Shown: positions 38,750 to 47,935, counted from the first letter of the stretch. The stretch is DNA of 52,722 nt from Vogesella indigofera (GCF_028548395.1 NZ_JAQQLA010000006.1:1-52722); one strand, 5' to 3'. Notes: generated by a model from the sequence alone, not told the origin. Made by a program: numbers and translations.

Positions 38750-39544
38750 CTAGTCGGCGATCAGCAGCGGCACGCCGCTGTGCTGCAGGCTGGCCAGCTT
38801 GTGTGGTTCGGCGTCGGCCTCGATCACCAGCCGGCCGATGTCGCGCATGCCGGCCACCGCGAACGGCGAGGCGGTGCCGAGCTTCTCGTTGGTGACGGCG
38901 AGCACGATCTGGTTGCACTGGCTGACCAGCACGCGCTTGAACGCGGCTTCCTCGGCGAGGGTGGTGCCGACGCCCAGTTCGATGTCCACCGAGCAGGTGC
39001 CGAGAAAGCACACGTCGGGGCGCATGTCCTGCACCGCCAGCGTCGGGATGCTGCCCAGCGTGCCGCCGACGCGGTGATCCATGCGTCCGCCGATCACCAG
39101 CACCTCGAACTGGCTACGGCCGAACAGCACCGCGGCGATCGGGATCGAGTTGGTGGCCACCGTCAGCGGCATGTCCGGCAGCGCGCGTGCGATTTCCAGG
39201 TTGGTGGTGCCGGCGTCGAGGAACACGAACTGCCCTGGTTGCAGCAGGCGCACCGCCGCTGCGGCCAACCTTGCCTTGCGCGCCACGTTCTCGTGGCTGC
39301 GCTCGATAAAGCTGCCGGTATTGGGTGTCATCGCGATGGCGCCGCCGTACACGCGCTGGCAGATGCCGGTGGCGGCCAGCTCGCGCAGGTCGCGGCGGAT
39401 GGAGTCTTCCGACACGCCCAGCGTCTGCGCCAGTTCGGCGGCCAGCACGCGGCCTTCCTGCTGCAGGCGCTGGCGGATGTACTGGTGGCGGTCGCTGGGC
39501 AGGGCGATCGCCGGCGGACGTTCTTTGCGTGCTTCGGTGTTCAT
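38750..39544 (-). CDS. DeoR/GlpR-family transcriptional regulator
   Basis: A 264-aa repressor. The N-terminal DeoR HTH (about 18-70, RHQYIRQRLQQEGRVLAAELA with SEDSIRRDLRELAATG) is followed by the sugar-phosphate-binding DeoRC domain (FLDAGTTNLEIARALP, VIGGRMDHRVGGTLG). Members sense phosphorylated sugars. The gene is divergent from a HAD sugar-phosphatase gene 174 bp away, its likely target; a sugar-phosphate stress function is inferred. The ATG at 39542-39544 is the only start near the HTH. Confidence 0.9.
   Translation of the reverse strand: MNTEARKERPPAIALPSDRHQYIRQRLQQEGRVLAAELAQTLGVSEDSIRRDLRELAATGICQRVYGGAIAMTPNTGSFIERSHENVARKARLAAAAVRLLQPGQFVFLDAGTTNLEIARALPDMPLTVATNSIPIAAVLFGRSQFEVLVIGGRMDHRVGGTLGSIPTLAVQDMRPDVCFLGTCSVDIELGVGTTLAEEAAFKRVLVSQCNQIVLAVTNEKLGTASPFAVAGMRDIGRLVIEADAEPHKLASLQHSGVPLLIAD
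39259..39272 (-). repeat. 14-bp motif copy, 13/14, inside deoR-type gene
   Basis: The minus strand reads AAGGTTGGCCGCAG. Confidence 0.8.
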
Positions 39545-39649
39545 GAGGGCAGCTTGGCTGAAAACAGGCAATATCGTGCAGTAGTGTGCAGCCGTGGTCA
39601 AATGCGGCGCGGTTCCTTGGGCTGTTTCTGCTGGTTTGTGCGTGATTGT

Positions 39650-39678
39650 TTGCGTGTTTGTTCGTGTTGGTGCACAAT
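39650..39678 (+). promoter_or_regulatory. Promoter of the HAD phosphatase gene
   Basis: TTGCGT (39650-39655) and CACAAT (39673-39678) are 17 nt apart, with the start codon 40 nt further. Repeated GTTTG/GTTCG units across the spacer (TGTTTGCGTGTTTGTTCG) may be the DeoR-type operator; that is inferred. Confidence 0.5.
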
Positions 39679-39718
39679 CTTGCCTGTTGTTGCCATTTTT
39701 TCTCTGGGGGAGATTGAC

Positions 39719-40513
39719 ATGTTCCGCGCCATTGCCACCGATCTTGACGGCACCTTGCTGGATGCCGAATCCCGTATCACCCCGCGTAGCGTTGCCGCCT
39801 TGCAGCGTGCCCACGCCGCCGGCTGCCGGCTGATCATCGCCACCGGTCGCCACTACCGCGACGTACAGTTCCTGCTGAACGGTATCGAGCTGCCGATCAG
39901 CGTGATCAGCGCCAACGGCGCACGGGTGCACGCGGTGGACGGCACGCCGCTGGCGGCGGCCAACCTGGCGCCGGCGCTGGTACAAAAGCTGGTGCAGCCG
40001 GCGCTGGTGCGCGACGTGGAGCTGGCGCTGTATCTGGATGACCGCAAGCTGGCATGCCGCTACACCGGCTCGCTCAACGGCTACCTCGATCGCGCCGAGG
40101 TGCACGCCAGCCTGGCCGACTACCACGGTCGCGACGTGGCCAAGATCATCTATTGCGGCGAGCCGGAACGGCTGCGGCTGGTGGAGCAGGACATCCGCTA
40201 CCGCTTCGACGGCCAGCTGGCGCTGACCTATTCGCAGGATTGCTATCTGGAAGTGATGGCGCCGGGGGTGAGCAAGGGCCAGGCGCTGCAGCAGCTGCTG
40301 GCCGGCATGGACATCGCGGCGCAGGATTGCGCGGCGTTTGGCGACGCGATGAACGACGTCGAGATGCTGCAGCTGGTCGGCCACCCGCACCTGATGGCCA
40401 ATGCCAGCCTGCATCTGCGGCAACAGGTGCCGGACGGGCTGCGCATCGGCCACCACGCCGAATCGGCGGTGGCGGCCTTGCTGGAGGCGCGCTTCGCCGC
40501 GTGCGGCGCCTGA
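39719..40513 (+). CDS. Cof-type HAD-IIB sugar-phosphatase
   Basis: A 264-aa HAD hydrolase. Motif I DLDGTLLD (nucleophile Asp8, acid Asp10), a Cof-type cap (about 85-185), motif III Lys in VSKGQAL and motif IV FGDAMNDVEM. Members dephosphorylate sugar phosphates, FMN or PLP; the substrate is not set. The ATG at 39719 follows GGGGGAGATTGAC. The TGA stop is also the left target-site duplicate of MITE copy 3, so the element inserted right at the stop without changing the protein. Confidence 0.9.
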   Translation: MFRAIATDLDGTLLDAESRITPRSVAALQRAHAAGCRLIIATGRHYRDVQFLLNGIELPISVISANGARVHAVDGTPLAAANLAPALVQKLVQPALVRDVELALYLDDRKLACRYTGSLNGYLDRAEVHASLADYHGRDVAKIIYCGEPERLRLVEQDIRYRFDGQLALTYSQDCYLEVMAPGVSKGQALQQLLAGMDIAAQDCAAFGDAMNDVEMLQLVGHPHLMANASLHLRQQVPDGLRIGHHAESAVAALLEARFAACGA

Positions 40514-40664
40514 GAACCGGTTCAGGATCTGCTGCAACTTGATCGCAACGGGGCGCCGCCACATTGAAAACGGCTTCGGCCTGCTGGTTTATATCTGGAT
40601 AAACGCCGCTTCTTCAGCCGTGTCGCCTTGTCTGGCGTGAGTGTGCGAGATCGTGAACACTTTC
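40514..40664. repeat. MITE-like element (copy 3), 151 bp, inverted orientation
   Basis: Perfect 3-bp TGA duplicates flank it (40511-40513, 40665-40667). Ends GAACCGGTTCAGGATC and, on the complement, GAAAGTGTTCACGATC. The interior is the reverse complement of copies 1 and 2 (for example GCCTTGTCTGGCG, TATCTGGATAAACGCC, GCTGCAACTTGATC). The left TGA is the stop codon of the HAD gene. Confidence 0.85.
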
Positions 40665-40691
40665 TGAGCGCGGCCGCAGACATTTGAATGA

Positions 40692-40723
40692 AAAAGCCGC
40701 CCGGCAACAGCCGGGCGGCTTTT
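40692..40723. terminator. Bidirectional terminator, HAD gene / chemoreceptor
   Basis: AAAAGCCGCCCGGC (40692-40705) and GCCGGGCGGCTTTT (40710-40723) form a perfect 14-bp stem with loop AACA between two convergent genes. Confidence 0.92.
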
Positions 40724-40740
40724 GTTTTGGCGCGTTGAGT

Positions 40741-42219
40741 TCAGGCGGTGATGCCGCGGAACTGGCGCACGCTGTCGCCCAGCTCCGCCATCAGCTGGTC
40801 CAGCCGCACCGTGGCGTGGGCGATGGTGTCGGTTTCGCCGGACAGGCTGCGGGTGGCGTCGCCGACGGCGCTGATGTCGCCGGCAAACTGGGCAAAGCCG
40901 TCGTTCTGGCTCTGCTCCGCCTGCGACACCTGGCGCAGCAGGCCGACCAGCGCGTGGGTGTCGCCGATGATGCCGGACAGCCGCTGTTGCGCGTCGACGG
41001 TGTTCTCGCGGCCGCTGCGCATCTGCGCGTTGCCTTCGCGGATCGCCTCGATCGCCTGGTTGGTGCCGTTCACGATCAGCTGGATCTTCTGCTCGATGTC
41101 CAGCGTCGCGCCTTGGGTGCGCTCGGCCAGTTTGCGTACTTCGTCGGCGACCACGGCGAAGCCGCGGCCCAACTCGCCGGCGCGGGCGGCCTCGATCGCC
41201 GCGTTCAGCGCCAGTAGGTTGGTCTGGTCGGCAATGTCACGGATCAGCTGCACGATGCCGCCCACTTCGGTGCTGCGCTGACCGAGGTCTTCCATGCGCT
41301 CCGCAGCGCGGGCGATGACCGTGCCGGCCTGGTTCAGCTGCTGCACCGCAGCGTCCATCGCGGCACCGCCGGCGCTGGCCGCCTGGCCGGCAGTATCAGC
41401 CATGCTGGTGGCGCTGAGCGACTGCTCGGTGTTTTGGCTGGTGGTGACCGCCATCTGCTGCGCGATGGCGACCATGGTGTCGGCGCGGTGGCGCTGCTCG
41501 CTCATGGTGCGCGCCATCAGCTGGGTGCTGCTGGCGATGTCGCGGCTCTCGCTCTCGGCGGCGTCGAGCAGGCGGGTGACCTGCGCCATCATCTGCTTCA
41601 TCGCCGCGGTGGCGCGTTCCGCCTCCTCGCGTGCCGATTCCAGCTTTTCGAAGGAGCGCGATTTGGCGCGTTCGTAGGACAGCCCCAGCGCCAGGATCAC
41701 CAGCGTCAGGCCGATCAGTGATTTGGCCTGCAGTGCGGGCAGCTCGCTGTGCGGGATCGGCGACGTCGGGATGTCGCCGGCGGCACTGAGCGCGAACATC
41801 AGGCCGATCATGGCAAAGCTGAGCAGCGTCCACACGATGCCGGAGCGGCGGCCGCTGACGAAGATGGCGGCAAACGGGATGATGGCGAACCACATGATGC
41901 TGGTGGAGAGAATGCCGCCGTTGACGTACACCATCCAGCTGACCATGCCGAACATCGACAACACGATGCACTCGGCGACAAGGCGCAAGGCGCCGCTGAG
42001 CTTGAGCAGCAACGGACCCAGCAGTAGTGCCAGGCCGCCGACGAGGATGCCGCTGCCCATCGCCGGGTGATGCAGCTTGAAGTAGGAGAGGGCAAACAGC
42101 GGGGCGATGGCGCCGGCCAGCAGGCCGACACTGGCGACGGTACGGGCCCGGATCAGGGTGTCCGGGGATTGCCGGACGCTGTCCGGAATGAACCACTCGG
42201 TGATGCTGTTCAAAGACAT
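40741..42219 (-). CDS. Methyl-accepting chemotaxis protein with a polytopic membrane N terminus
   Basis: A 492-aa chemoreceptor. Residues about 25-185 hold about six hydrophobic segments with little periplasmic sequence, unlike the two-segment Cache receptor at 23105; no HAMP is apparent. The signalling domain (about 225-492) has [21 protein letters not shown] and [21 protein letters not shown] as the hairpin tip. Such membrane-embedded sensors may read membrane energy state, pH or redox; the signal is unknown. The ATG at 42217-42219 follows GAGGAAACACAG, a good ribosome site. Confidence 0.88.
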   Translation of the reverse strand: MSLNSITEWFIPDSVRQSPDTLIRARTVASVGLLAGAIAPLFALSYFKLHHPAMGSGILVGGLALLLGPLLLKLSGALRLVAECIVLSMFGMVSWMVYVNGGILSTSIMWFAIIPFAAIFVSGRRSGIVWTLLSFAMIGLMFALSAAGDIPTSPIPHSELPALQAKSLIGLTLVILALGLSYERAKSRSFEKLESAREEAERATAAMKQMMAQVTRLLDAAESESRDIASSTQLMARTMSEQRHRADTMVAIAQQMAVTTSQNTEQSLSATSMADTAGQAASAGGAAMDAAVQQLNQAGTVIARAAERMEDLGQRSTEVGGIVQLIRDIADQTNLLALNAAIEAARAGELGRGFAVVADEVRKLAERTQGATLDIEQKIQLIVNGTNQAIEAIREGNAQMRSGRENTVDAQQRLSGIIGDTHALVGLLRQVSQAEQSQNDGFAQFAGDISAVGDATRSLSGETDTIAHATVRLDQLMAELGDSVRQFRGITA

Positions 42220-42377
42220 CTGTGTTTCCTCGCGTTGTGTCGTGCGCTGTGGCCTGATGGCGCGGGCACGTTTTATCGTTATGTTTTTTATAAAGCGGGA
42301 TTGATACTAAAACAGTTGTTTGAAACCATCAAGCGAGCACCGAAACCGTGCTTTCTTTTGTTGCGTCAGGGGTTTGC

Positions 42378-42391
42378 AAGGTTGGCCGCAA
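42378..42391 (+). repeat. 14-bp motif copy, exact, downstream of pta
   Basis: Exact AAGGTTGGCCGCAA, 3 nt from the A-run of the pta terminator. Confidence 0.9.
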
Positions 42392-42393
42392 TG

Positions 42394-42423
42394 AAAAAAC
42401 CCGGCCATGCAGGCATGACCGGG
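42394..42423 (-). terminator. pta terminator
   Basis: CCCGGCCATGC (42400-42410) and GCATGACCGGG (42413-42423) form an 11-bp stem with one mismatch, with TTTTTT on the minus strand (42394-42399). It lies 28 bp past the pta stop. Confidence 0.85.
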
Positions 42424-42451
42424 CGGGCTTGGCGAGTGGTGCGGCGGGCGT

Positions 42452-44539
42452 TTAGCGGCTGAACTGGTCGGCCTGGATCGCTGTCAGCGCGATGGTGTAG
42501 ACGATGTCGTCCACCAGTGCGCCGCGCGACAGGTCGTTCACCGGCTTGCGCAGGCCCTGCAGCATCGGCCCGACCGACACCACGCCGGCGGAGCGCTGCA
42601 CCGCCTTGTAGGTGGTGTTGCCGGTGTTGAGGTCCGGGAACACGAACACGGTGGCGCGACCGGCCACCGGGCTGTCCGGCGCCTTCTGGCGGCCGACGCT
42701 CTCCACGCTGGCAGCGTCGTACTGCATCGGGCCGTCGATCAGCAGTTCGGGGCGTTTCTCGCGCGCGATGCGGGTGGCCTCGCGCACCTTCTCCACGTCG
42801 TCGCCGCTGCCGGAGGAGCCGGTGGAGTAGGAGATCATCGCCACCCGTGGCGGAATGCCGAAGGCAGCGGCGGAATCCGCGCTCTGGATGGCGATGTCGG
42901 CCAGCTCTTCCGCGCTCGGGTCCGGGTTCACCGCGCAGTCGCCGTACACATAGACCTGGTCCGGCATCAGCATGAAGAACACGCTGGAAACCAGCTTGGC
43001 CTCCGGCGCGGTCTTGATCAGCTGCAGCGCCGGGCGGATGGTGTTGGCGGTGGTGTGGATGGCACCGGACACCAGGCCGTCAACCTCGTTCAGTGCCAGC
43101 ATCATGGTGCCCATCACCACATTGTCTTCCAGCTGCTGCTCGGCCATCGGCGCGTTGAGGCCCTTGCTCTTGCGCAGCTCCACCATCGGCGGCACGTAGC
43201 GGGCGCGGACCTCGTTGGGATCGACGATCTCGATGCCGGCCGGTAGGGTGATGCCCTGCGCCTCGGCCACCTGCAGGATCTCCTGGCGTTCACCCAGCAG
43301 CACGCAGCGGGCGATGCCCTTCTCGTGGCAGATGGCGGCGGCGCGTACCGTGCGCGGCTCGTTGCCTTCCGGCAGCACGATGCGCTTGGCGGCGCGGCGT
43401 GCCTTTTCCATCAGCTGGTAGCGGAACGCCGGTGGCGACAGTCGTTTCTCGTGATGCTCGCCGATGCGCTGGCGCAGCTGGCTGGTGCTGATGCGCTCGG
43501 CGACGAAATCGACCACCCGTTCCATGCGCTCCATGTCGTCGGCCGGCACCTGGCGGCTCATGGTCGAGATCAGGGTCGCGGTTTCCAGGGTGTTGGTGTC
43601 GATGGACAGCACCGGCAGGCCGCTGGTGAACGCCTTGTGGCACAGCTGCGCCACGCGCGGGTCCGGCTCGGCGTCGCAGGTCAGCAGCAGGCCGGCCAGC
43701 GGCACGCCGTTCATGGTCGCCATCGCGGTGGCGAGCACGATGTCCTCGCGGTCGCCGGGGGTGATGATCAGCGCGCCGGGCTTGAGTAGCTCGACGATGT
43801 GCGGCACCGAGCGTGCCATCACCGAGATGCTGCGTACGCGGCGGCGCGTCAGCTGGCCGGCGTGCAGCAGCTTGGCTTTCAGGTAGTTGGCCACGTCCAG
43901 CGTGCGCGGCGCCAGCAGCTCCGGCTCGAACGGGATGCCGCCGAGGCAGGCAATGCGTCGGCTCTGGATCAGGCGGCTGGATTCGGTGATCTCTGCGGCC
44001 AACGTGGCCGGGTTCTGCCCCGGGCGCAGGCGGTTGAGGATGTAGCCGGCCACCTGTCGCGGCTGGCCGCCGAAGGCCTGGATGGTGATCTCCAGCTGTT
44101 CCGCCAGCGTGTGGCTGGGCAGCTGGTCGGCGGCGCCGACCAGGATCACTTCCGCCTGCAGCGTGCGCGCGATCTTGCTGTTGATGTAGGTGGTGAACAC
44201 CCGTTGCTGGTCCTGCACCAGGCCTTCGACGATGACCACGTCGACGCCGGCGGAGGCGCGCTGGAACAGGTGCACCACCTCTTCCATCAGCTGGTCGAGC
44301 TGGCCCTGGCTGAGCAGGTGCTCGGCGTGGTCCATCGGCAGCGGCTCCGGCGCGTTGAGGCGGCACAGCTCACGGGCGAAGTGGGTGGAGCGTTCCGGCT
44401 CGCTGGTGTCGCTGCCCTGCGCGATCGGCTTGACGAAGCCGACCTTGAGGCCGTCCTGCTCCAGTGCGCGGATCAGACCCAGCGAGACCGAGGTCAGGCC
44501 GGCGTCAACGCCGATCGGGGCGATCAGAAAAGTATGCAT
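42452..44539 (-). CDS. pta: Phosphate acetyltransferase (long form)
   Basis: Pta interconverts acetyl-CoA and acetyl phosphate. At 695 aa it is the long form: an N-terminal P-loop/BioD-like part (1-210, start MHTFLIAPIGVDAGLTSVSL), a DRTGG-type middle domain (about 215-330), and the catalytic PTA domain (about 370-695, with YSTGSSGSGDDVEKV, GPMQYDAA and FVFPDLNTGNTTYKAVQR). The ATG at 44537-44539 has GAGGGAG about 7 nt upstream. It follows ackA by 11 nt, forming the ackA-pta acetate pathway operon. Confidence 0.95.
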   Translation of the reverse strand: MHTFLIAPIGVDAGLTSVSLGLIRALEQDGLKVGFVKPIAQGSDTSEPERSTHFARELCRLNAPEPLPMDHAEHLLSQGQLDQLMEEVVHLFQRASAGVDVVIVEGLVQDQQRVFTTYINSKIARTLQAEVILVGAADQLPSHTLAEQLEITIQAFGGQPRQVAGYILNRLRPGQNPATLAAEITESSRLIQSRRIACLGGIPFEPELLAPRTLDVANYLKAKLLHAGQLTRRRVRSISVMARSVPHIVELLKPGALIITPGDREDIVLATAMATMNGVPLAGLLLTCDAEPDPRVAQLCHKAFTSGLPVLSIDTNTLETATLISTMSRQVPADDMERMERVVDFVAERISTSQLRQRIGEHHEKRLSPPAFRYQLMEKARRAAKRIVLPEGNEPRTVRAAAICHEKGIARCVLLGERQEILQVAEAQGITLPAGIEIVDPNEVRARYVPPMVELRKSKGLNAPMAEQQLEDNVVMGTMMLALNEVDGLVSGAIHTTANTIRPALQLIKTAPEAKLVSSVFFMLMPDQVYVYGDCAVNPDPSAEELADIAIQSADSAAAFGIPPRVAMISYSTGSSGSGDDVEKVREATRIAREKRPELLIDGPMQYDAASVESVGRQKAPDSPVAGRATVFVFPDLNTGNTTYKAVQRSAGVVSVGPMLQGLRKPVNDLSRGALVDDIVYTIALTAIQADQFSR

Positions 44540-44550
44540 CGCGTGCTCCC

Positions 44551-45744
44551 TCAAGCCGCCGGCTCGCACAGCACGGCGGTGTCCAGCGCGATCATCAGCT
44601 CTTCATTGGTGTTGATGACCAGCGCCGGGGTGCTGCCGTCGCGGGTGATGCGGCCGGCCTTGCCGCGGAAGGTGGCATCGTTGGCCGCAGAATCGAGCGC
44701 GAGGCCGAGGAAGCCCAGCAGCTTGATCACCTTGGCGCGCAGCAGCGGCGAGTTTTCGCCGATGCCGCCGGTAAACAGCAGCGCGTCGAGGCGGCCCAGC
44801 GCCACCGTCATCGCCGCGATCTGCTTGGCGAGGCGGTAGGCGAACACTTCCAGTGCGATCTGCGCGCCGACATGGCCGGCGGCGGCGGCGTCTTCCAGCT
44901 CGCGGCAGTCACTGGACAGCTCGGACAGGCCGAGCAGGCCGGACTGCTTGTTGAGGATGTCGGTCACGCCCTGGATGTCGGTGTTCAGCTCGGCGGCGAG
45001 GTAGCCGAAGATGCCGGGGTCGATGTCGCCGCAGCGGGTGCCCATCACCAGGCCTTCCAGCGGGGTCAGGCCCATGCTGGTGTCGACGCTCTTGCCGTTC
45101 AGTACCGCAGCGACCGAGGCGCCGTTGCCCAGGTGGGCGCAGACGAAGGCGGATTCCGCCAGCGGCTTGCCCAGCATGGCCGCGGCTTCGGCGGTAACAA
45201 AGCGGTGGCTGGTGCCGTGGAAGCCGTAGCGGCGCACGCCGTGCTCGCGGTACAGCGCCATTGGCACCGCGTACAGGTAGGCCTGCTCGGGCATGCTCTG
45301 GTGGAAGGCGGTGTCGAACACGGCCACTTGCGGCAGGCCGGGGAAGCACGCCATGGCGGTGCGGATGCCCAGCAGGTGCGCCGGGTTGTGCAGCGGCGCG
45401 AGGCGGGCGCAGTCCTCGATGGCGGCAATCACGCTGTCGTCGATCAAGGTGGACTGCTTGAAGGTCTCGCCGCCGTGCACCACGCGGTGGCCGATGGCGA
45501 TCACGCTGCCGGTCAGCTCGCGCTCGTCAAAGTAGGACAGGATCGCTTTCATGGCGCCGGCGTGATCGCCTTGCGCCAGGGTCAGTTCAACTTTCTTGCC
45601 GTCCTGCTTGAAGCTGATGCAGGCGTCGGCGAGGCCGAGTTTTTCGGCAATGCCGGTCACGGTGGTGCGCTGGCTAGCGGCATCGATCAGCGCAAATTTC
45701 AGCGACGAGCTGCCGCAGTTGATGACAAGTGTGTGGTTGGTCAT
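44551..45744 (-). CDS. ackA: Acetate kinase
   Basis: AckA makes acetate and ATP from acetyl phosphate. The 397-aa protein opens MTNHTLVINCGSSSLKF; the family-signature regions HRVVHGGE, FDTAFHQSMPE (with catalytic Arg and Asp of the ASKHA fold), RYGFHGTSHRFV, HLGNGASV and GIGENSPLLR are all present. The start is fixed by the NCGSSSLKF motif; the in-frame upstream extension to 45966 has no family match. First gene of ackA-pta. Confidence 0.96.
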   Translation of the reverse strand: MTNHTLVINCGSSSLKFALIDAASQRTTVTGIAEKLGLADACISFKQDGKKVELTLAQGDHAGAMKAILSYFDERELTGSVIAIGHRVVHGGETFKQSTLIDDSVIAAIEDCARLAPLHNPAHLLGIRTAMACFPGLPQVAVFDTAFHQSMPEQAYLYAVPMALYREHGVRRYGFHGTSHRFVTAEAAAMLGKPLAESAFVCAHLGNGASVAAVLNGKSVDTSMGLTPLEGLVMGTRCGDIDPGIFGYLAAELNTDIQGVTDILNKQSGLLGLSELSSDCRELEDAAAAGHVGAQIALEVFAYRLAKQIAAMTVALGRLDALLFTGGIGENSPLLRAKVIKLLGFLGLALDSAANDATFRGKAGRITRDGSTPALVINTNEELMIALDTAVLCEPAA

Positions 45745-46232
45745 GTCGGGTCCGTTAGCATGAAGACGTCTGATGGAGGTCTGTGCCGGTGTTGCGTTCT
45801 TTTTATTGGGGTGCTGTTGCGCCTGCGCCGGCGGCGGTTGGCCGCCGGCGTGGACACTGATGGATAACAGGGGATTATCCGCTATTTTGGTGCAATGCAC
45901 CATCGGGGATTCCCTTGCTGCCGATGTTGCCCGATGCGGGCTGATTATGTGGCCGCCGTTTGACAAGACAATGAATAGAAAAGGGTTTTGCCGCGTAATT
46001 TGATCAGATTCCGGCTATGGCGGATTCTTTTGCAAAAAGCCTGATCCAGCGCAATTGTGCGGCTAAAAAGTGCTTGCCCCGGGGGGGGATTTAGCCGACA
46101 ATCCCGCCCCTGACCGCTTGGGTGGATCACGGAAGTCCGTGTTCTGGCAAGTGTTTTTTATAGCACTCCGTAAACTCGTTAAGAGCGAGATTCGGCTGGT
46201 CTTATATCTTCTTCCACGGAGGTGTGGGAATA
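45745..46232. promoter_or_regulatory. Divergent control region, ackA / Rieske gene
   Basis: No gene supported in 488 bp. It holds a perfect palindrome TGGTGCAATGCACCA (45888-45902) and an inverted repeat GGATAA-N7-TTATCC (45862-45880), both possible operators on the ackA side; the latter contains GATAAT on the minus strand as a possible -10. A candidate promoter for the Rieske gene lies at 46074-46102. Binding proteins are unknown. Confidence 0.5.
46074..46102 (+). promoter_or_regulatory. Candidate promoter with poly-G spacer for the Rieske gene
   Basis: TTGCCC (46074-46079) and GACAAT (46097-46102) are 17 nt apart. The spacer contains a run of eight G (46081-46088) next to four C. In Neisseria such runs between -35 and -10 vary in length and switch promoters. 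No other homopolymer of this length was noticed in the window. Confidence 0.4.
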
Positions 46233-47342
46233 ATGTCTGATCTGGCTTCGTCCCAGTTGCTGAAAGCTTCTGCTGCGCAGTTGCCTGTCTTTACCTACTT
46301 TGATCCGGCGTACTACGCGCTGGAACAACAAGTCCTGTTCGCCAATGCCCCGCAGTATTACGGCCACGAGCTGATGGTGCCCAATGCCGGCGACTATCAC
46401 ACGCTGGACTGGCTCGGCCACGGCAAGATGCTGAAAAATGTCGATGGCGACATCAAGCTGATCTCCAACGTCTGCCGCCACCGCCAGGCGCTGATCTATA
46501 AAGGGCGTGGCACCGGCAACCACATGGTGTGCAATCTGCACGGCTGGACCTACGACAACGGCGGCCAGCTGATCGGTGCGCCGCACTTCCCGGAAACGCC
46601 GTGCCTGAATCTGAACCAGACCGAGCTGACCCGCTGGCAGGGCTTGCTGTTTGATGCCAAGCGCAACGTTGGCCGCGACCTGGAGCAGCTCGGCGTCGCC
46701 AGGCACATGACTTTCGAGAACTACGGTTATCACAAGTCGCTGACCACCGAGTACGACTTCAACTGGAAGACCTTCATCGAAGTCTATTCCGAGGACTACC
46801 ACGTCGATCCGTTCCATCCGGGCCTCGGCAATTTCGTCGATTGCGCCGACCTGAAGTGGGAGTGGGGCGATCACTACCACGTGCAGACCGTGGGCGTGAA
46901 GAACGGTCTGACCCGCTCCGGCAGCAAGGTGTACGGCAAGTGGCACGAAGAAGTCATCAAGCGCTACGCCGACCAGCAGCCGGAATTCGGCGCCATCTGG
47001 CTGACCTACTACCCGAACATCATGGTGGAGTGGTATCCGCACGTGCTGGTGATCAGCGTGGTGATTCCGCGCGGCCCGGAAAAGTGCACGGTGATCACCG
47101 AGTTCTACTACCCGGAAGACATCCTGTGGTTCGAGCCGGAGTTCATTGAGGCGGAGCAGGCGGCCTATATGGAAACCGCGGTCGAGGACGACGAGATCTG
47201 CCTGCGTATGCACGAGGGCCGCAAGGCGCTGTGGCTGCGTGGCGAGAGCGAGGTCGGCCCGTACCAGTCGCCGACCGAAGACGGTATGCAGCACTTCCAC
47301 GAGTTCTATCGTCGGCAGATGGGTGAACATCTGGCTGGCTAA
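46233..47342 (+). CDS. Rieske non-heme iron oxygenase, alpha-subunit type
   Basis: A 369-aa oxygenase. The Rieske [2Fe-2S] domain has Cys81-x-His83 and Cys100-x2-His103 (CRHRQ and CNLHGW). The catalytic domain carries the mononuclear-iron ligands His190 and His195 (EDYHVDPFH), with a later Asp expected. It resembles the choline-monooxygenase/aromatic-ring hydroxylase family. No small subunit, ferredoxin or reductase gene is nearby, so electrons must come from elsewhere; the substrate is unknown. The ATG at 46233 has CGGAGGTG upstream; a GTG three codons earlier is in frame. A strong terminator follows. Confidence 0.88.
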   Translation: MSDLASSQLLKASAAQLPVFTYFDPAYYALEQQVLFANAPQYYGHELMVPNAGDYHTLDWLGHGKMLKNVDGDIKLISNVCRHRQALIYKGRGTGNHMVCNLHGWTYDNGGQLIGAPHFPETPCLNLNQTELTRWQGLLFDAKRNVGRDLEQLGVARHMTFENYGYHKSLTTEYDFNWKTFIEVYSEDYHVDPFHPGLGNFVDCADLKWEWGDHYHVQTVGVKNGLTRSGSKVYGKWHEEVIKRYADQQPEFGAIWLTYYPNIMVEWYPHVLVISVVIPRGPEKCTVITEFYYPEDILWFEPEFIEAEQAAYMETAVEDDEICLRMHEGRKALWLRGESEVGPYQSPTEDGMQHFHEFYRRQMGEHLAG

Positions 47343-47366
47343 GACCGTGTTTTGTGCGGCACAATA

Positions 47367-47395
47367 AAAGGGCGCGGATTTCCGCGCCTTTTTTT
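47367..47395 (+). terminator. Terminator of the Rieske gene
   Basis: GGCGCGGA (47371-47378) and TCCGCGCC (47381-47388), extended by an A-T rim, end in TTTTTTT. Starts 25 nt after the stop. Confidence 0.9.
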
Positions 47396-47410
47396 GTCTG
47401 TCGGGCCATC

Positions 47411-47935
47411 ATGCCATTTGTATTGAGCGTACTGTTTTCCGTGTTGTTCTCCGGGTTGGCCATGGCGGCGACCTATCGCAATCCCTACCTGGGTGTCACC
47501 ATCAACGTGCCGGCGGCGTGGCAGGTGCGGCCGCATAGCGACGAGATGCTGCGCATCGTGCCGCCGCGGCAGGAAGACCGCGAGCGCGGCGGCGTGCAGG
47601 TGCAGGTCAGCCGCCAACAGTTGCGCGGCAAGGAACCGCTGAGCCGTCTGGCGGCGCGCTATCGCCGCGCCGACGACACGCGCGAACCGGCGCAGACGGT
47701 ACGCCTCGACCGCCTGCGCGGCCGGCTGGTGCTGTCCTATCGCGAAGGGTTGTACGTGCAGAACGGGCTTTGGATCGTCAGCCAGCAGCTGGTGGTGTGG
47801 CAGCAGCAGGGCAATGGCCGCTACATCAAGGCGCACTGTAGTGCCAACGCCGCGGAATATGCGCGCTACCGGCGCGTGTTCGCCGATATCTGTCTCGGCC
47901 TCGCGGTGGCGCGGAAGGCGGAGGCGGGCGCATGA
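47411..47935 (+). CDS. Small exported protein of unknown function
   Basis: A 174-aa protein, not recognised. It has a probable signal peptide (about 1-19, hydrophobic, ending GLAMAA), then YRNPYLGVTINVPAAW, a beta-rich stretch with many Arg and Gln, and two Cys (in AHCSANA and ADICLGL) that could form a disulfide. The N-terminal NPYLGVTINVPAAW is like small periplasmic proteins that recognise envelope substrates, but no family is claimed. The ATG at 47411 is preferred over one at 47354, which lies in the terminator. Its stop overlaps the next gene by 4 nt (ATGA), so it is co-translated with the transporters. Confidence 0.7.
   Translation: MPFVLSVLFSVLFSGLAMAATYRNPYLGVTINVPAAWQVRPHSDEMLRIVPPRQEDRERGGVQVQVSRQQLRGKEPLSRLAARYRRADDTREPAQTVRLDRLRGRLVLSYREGLYVQNGLWIVSQQLVVWQQQGNGRYIKAHCSANAAEYARYRRVFADICLGLAVARKAEAGA

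Noticed and set aside
45888..45902. NtrC or sigma-54 site upstream of ackA
   Set aside because: The half-sites TGGTGCA/TGCACCA are in the reverse order to the NtrC consensus, and no GG-N10-GC sigma-54 element aligns.
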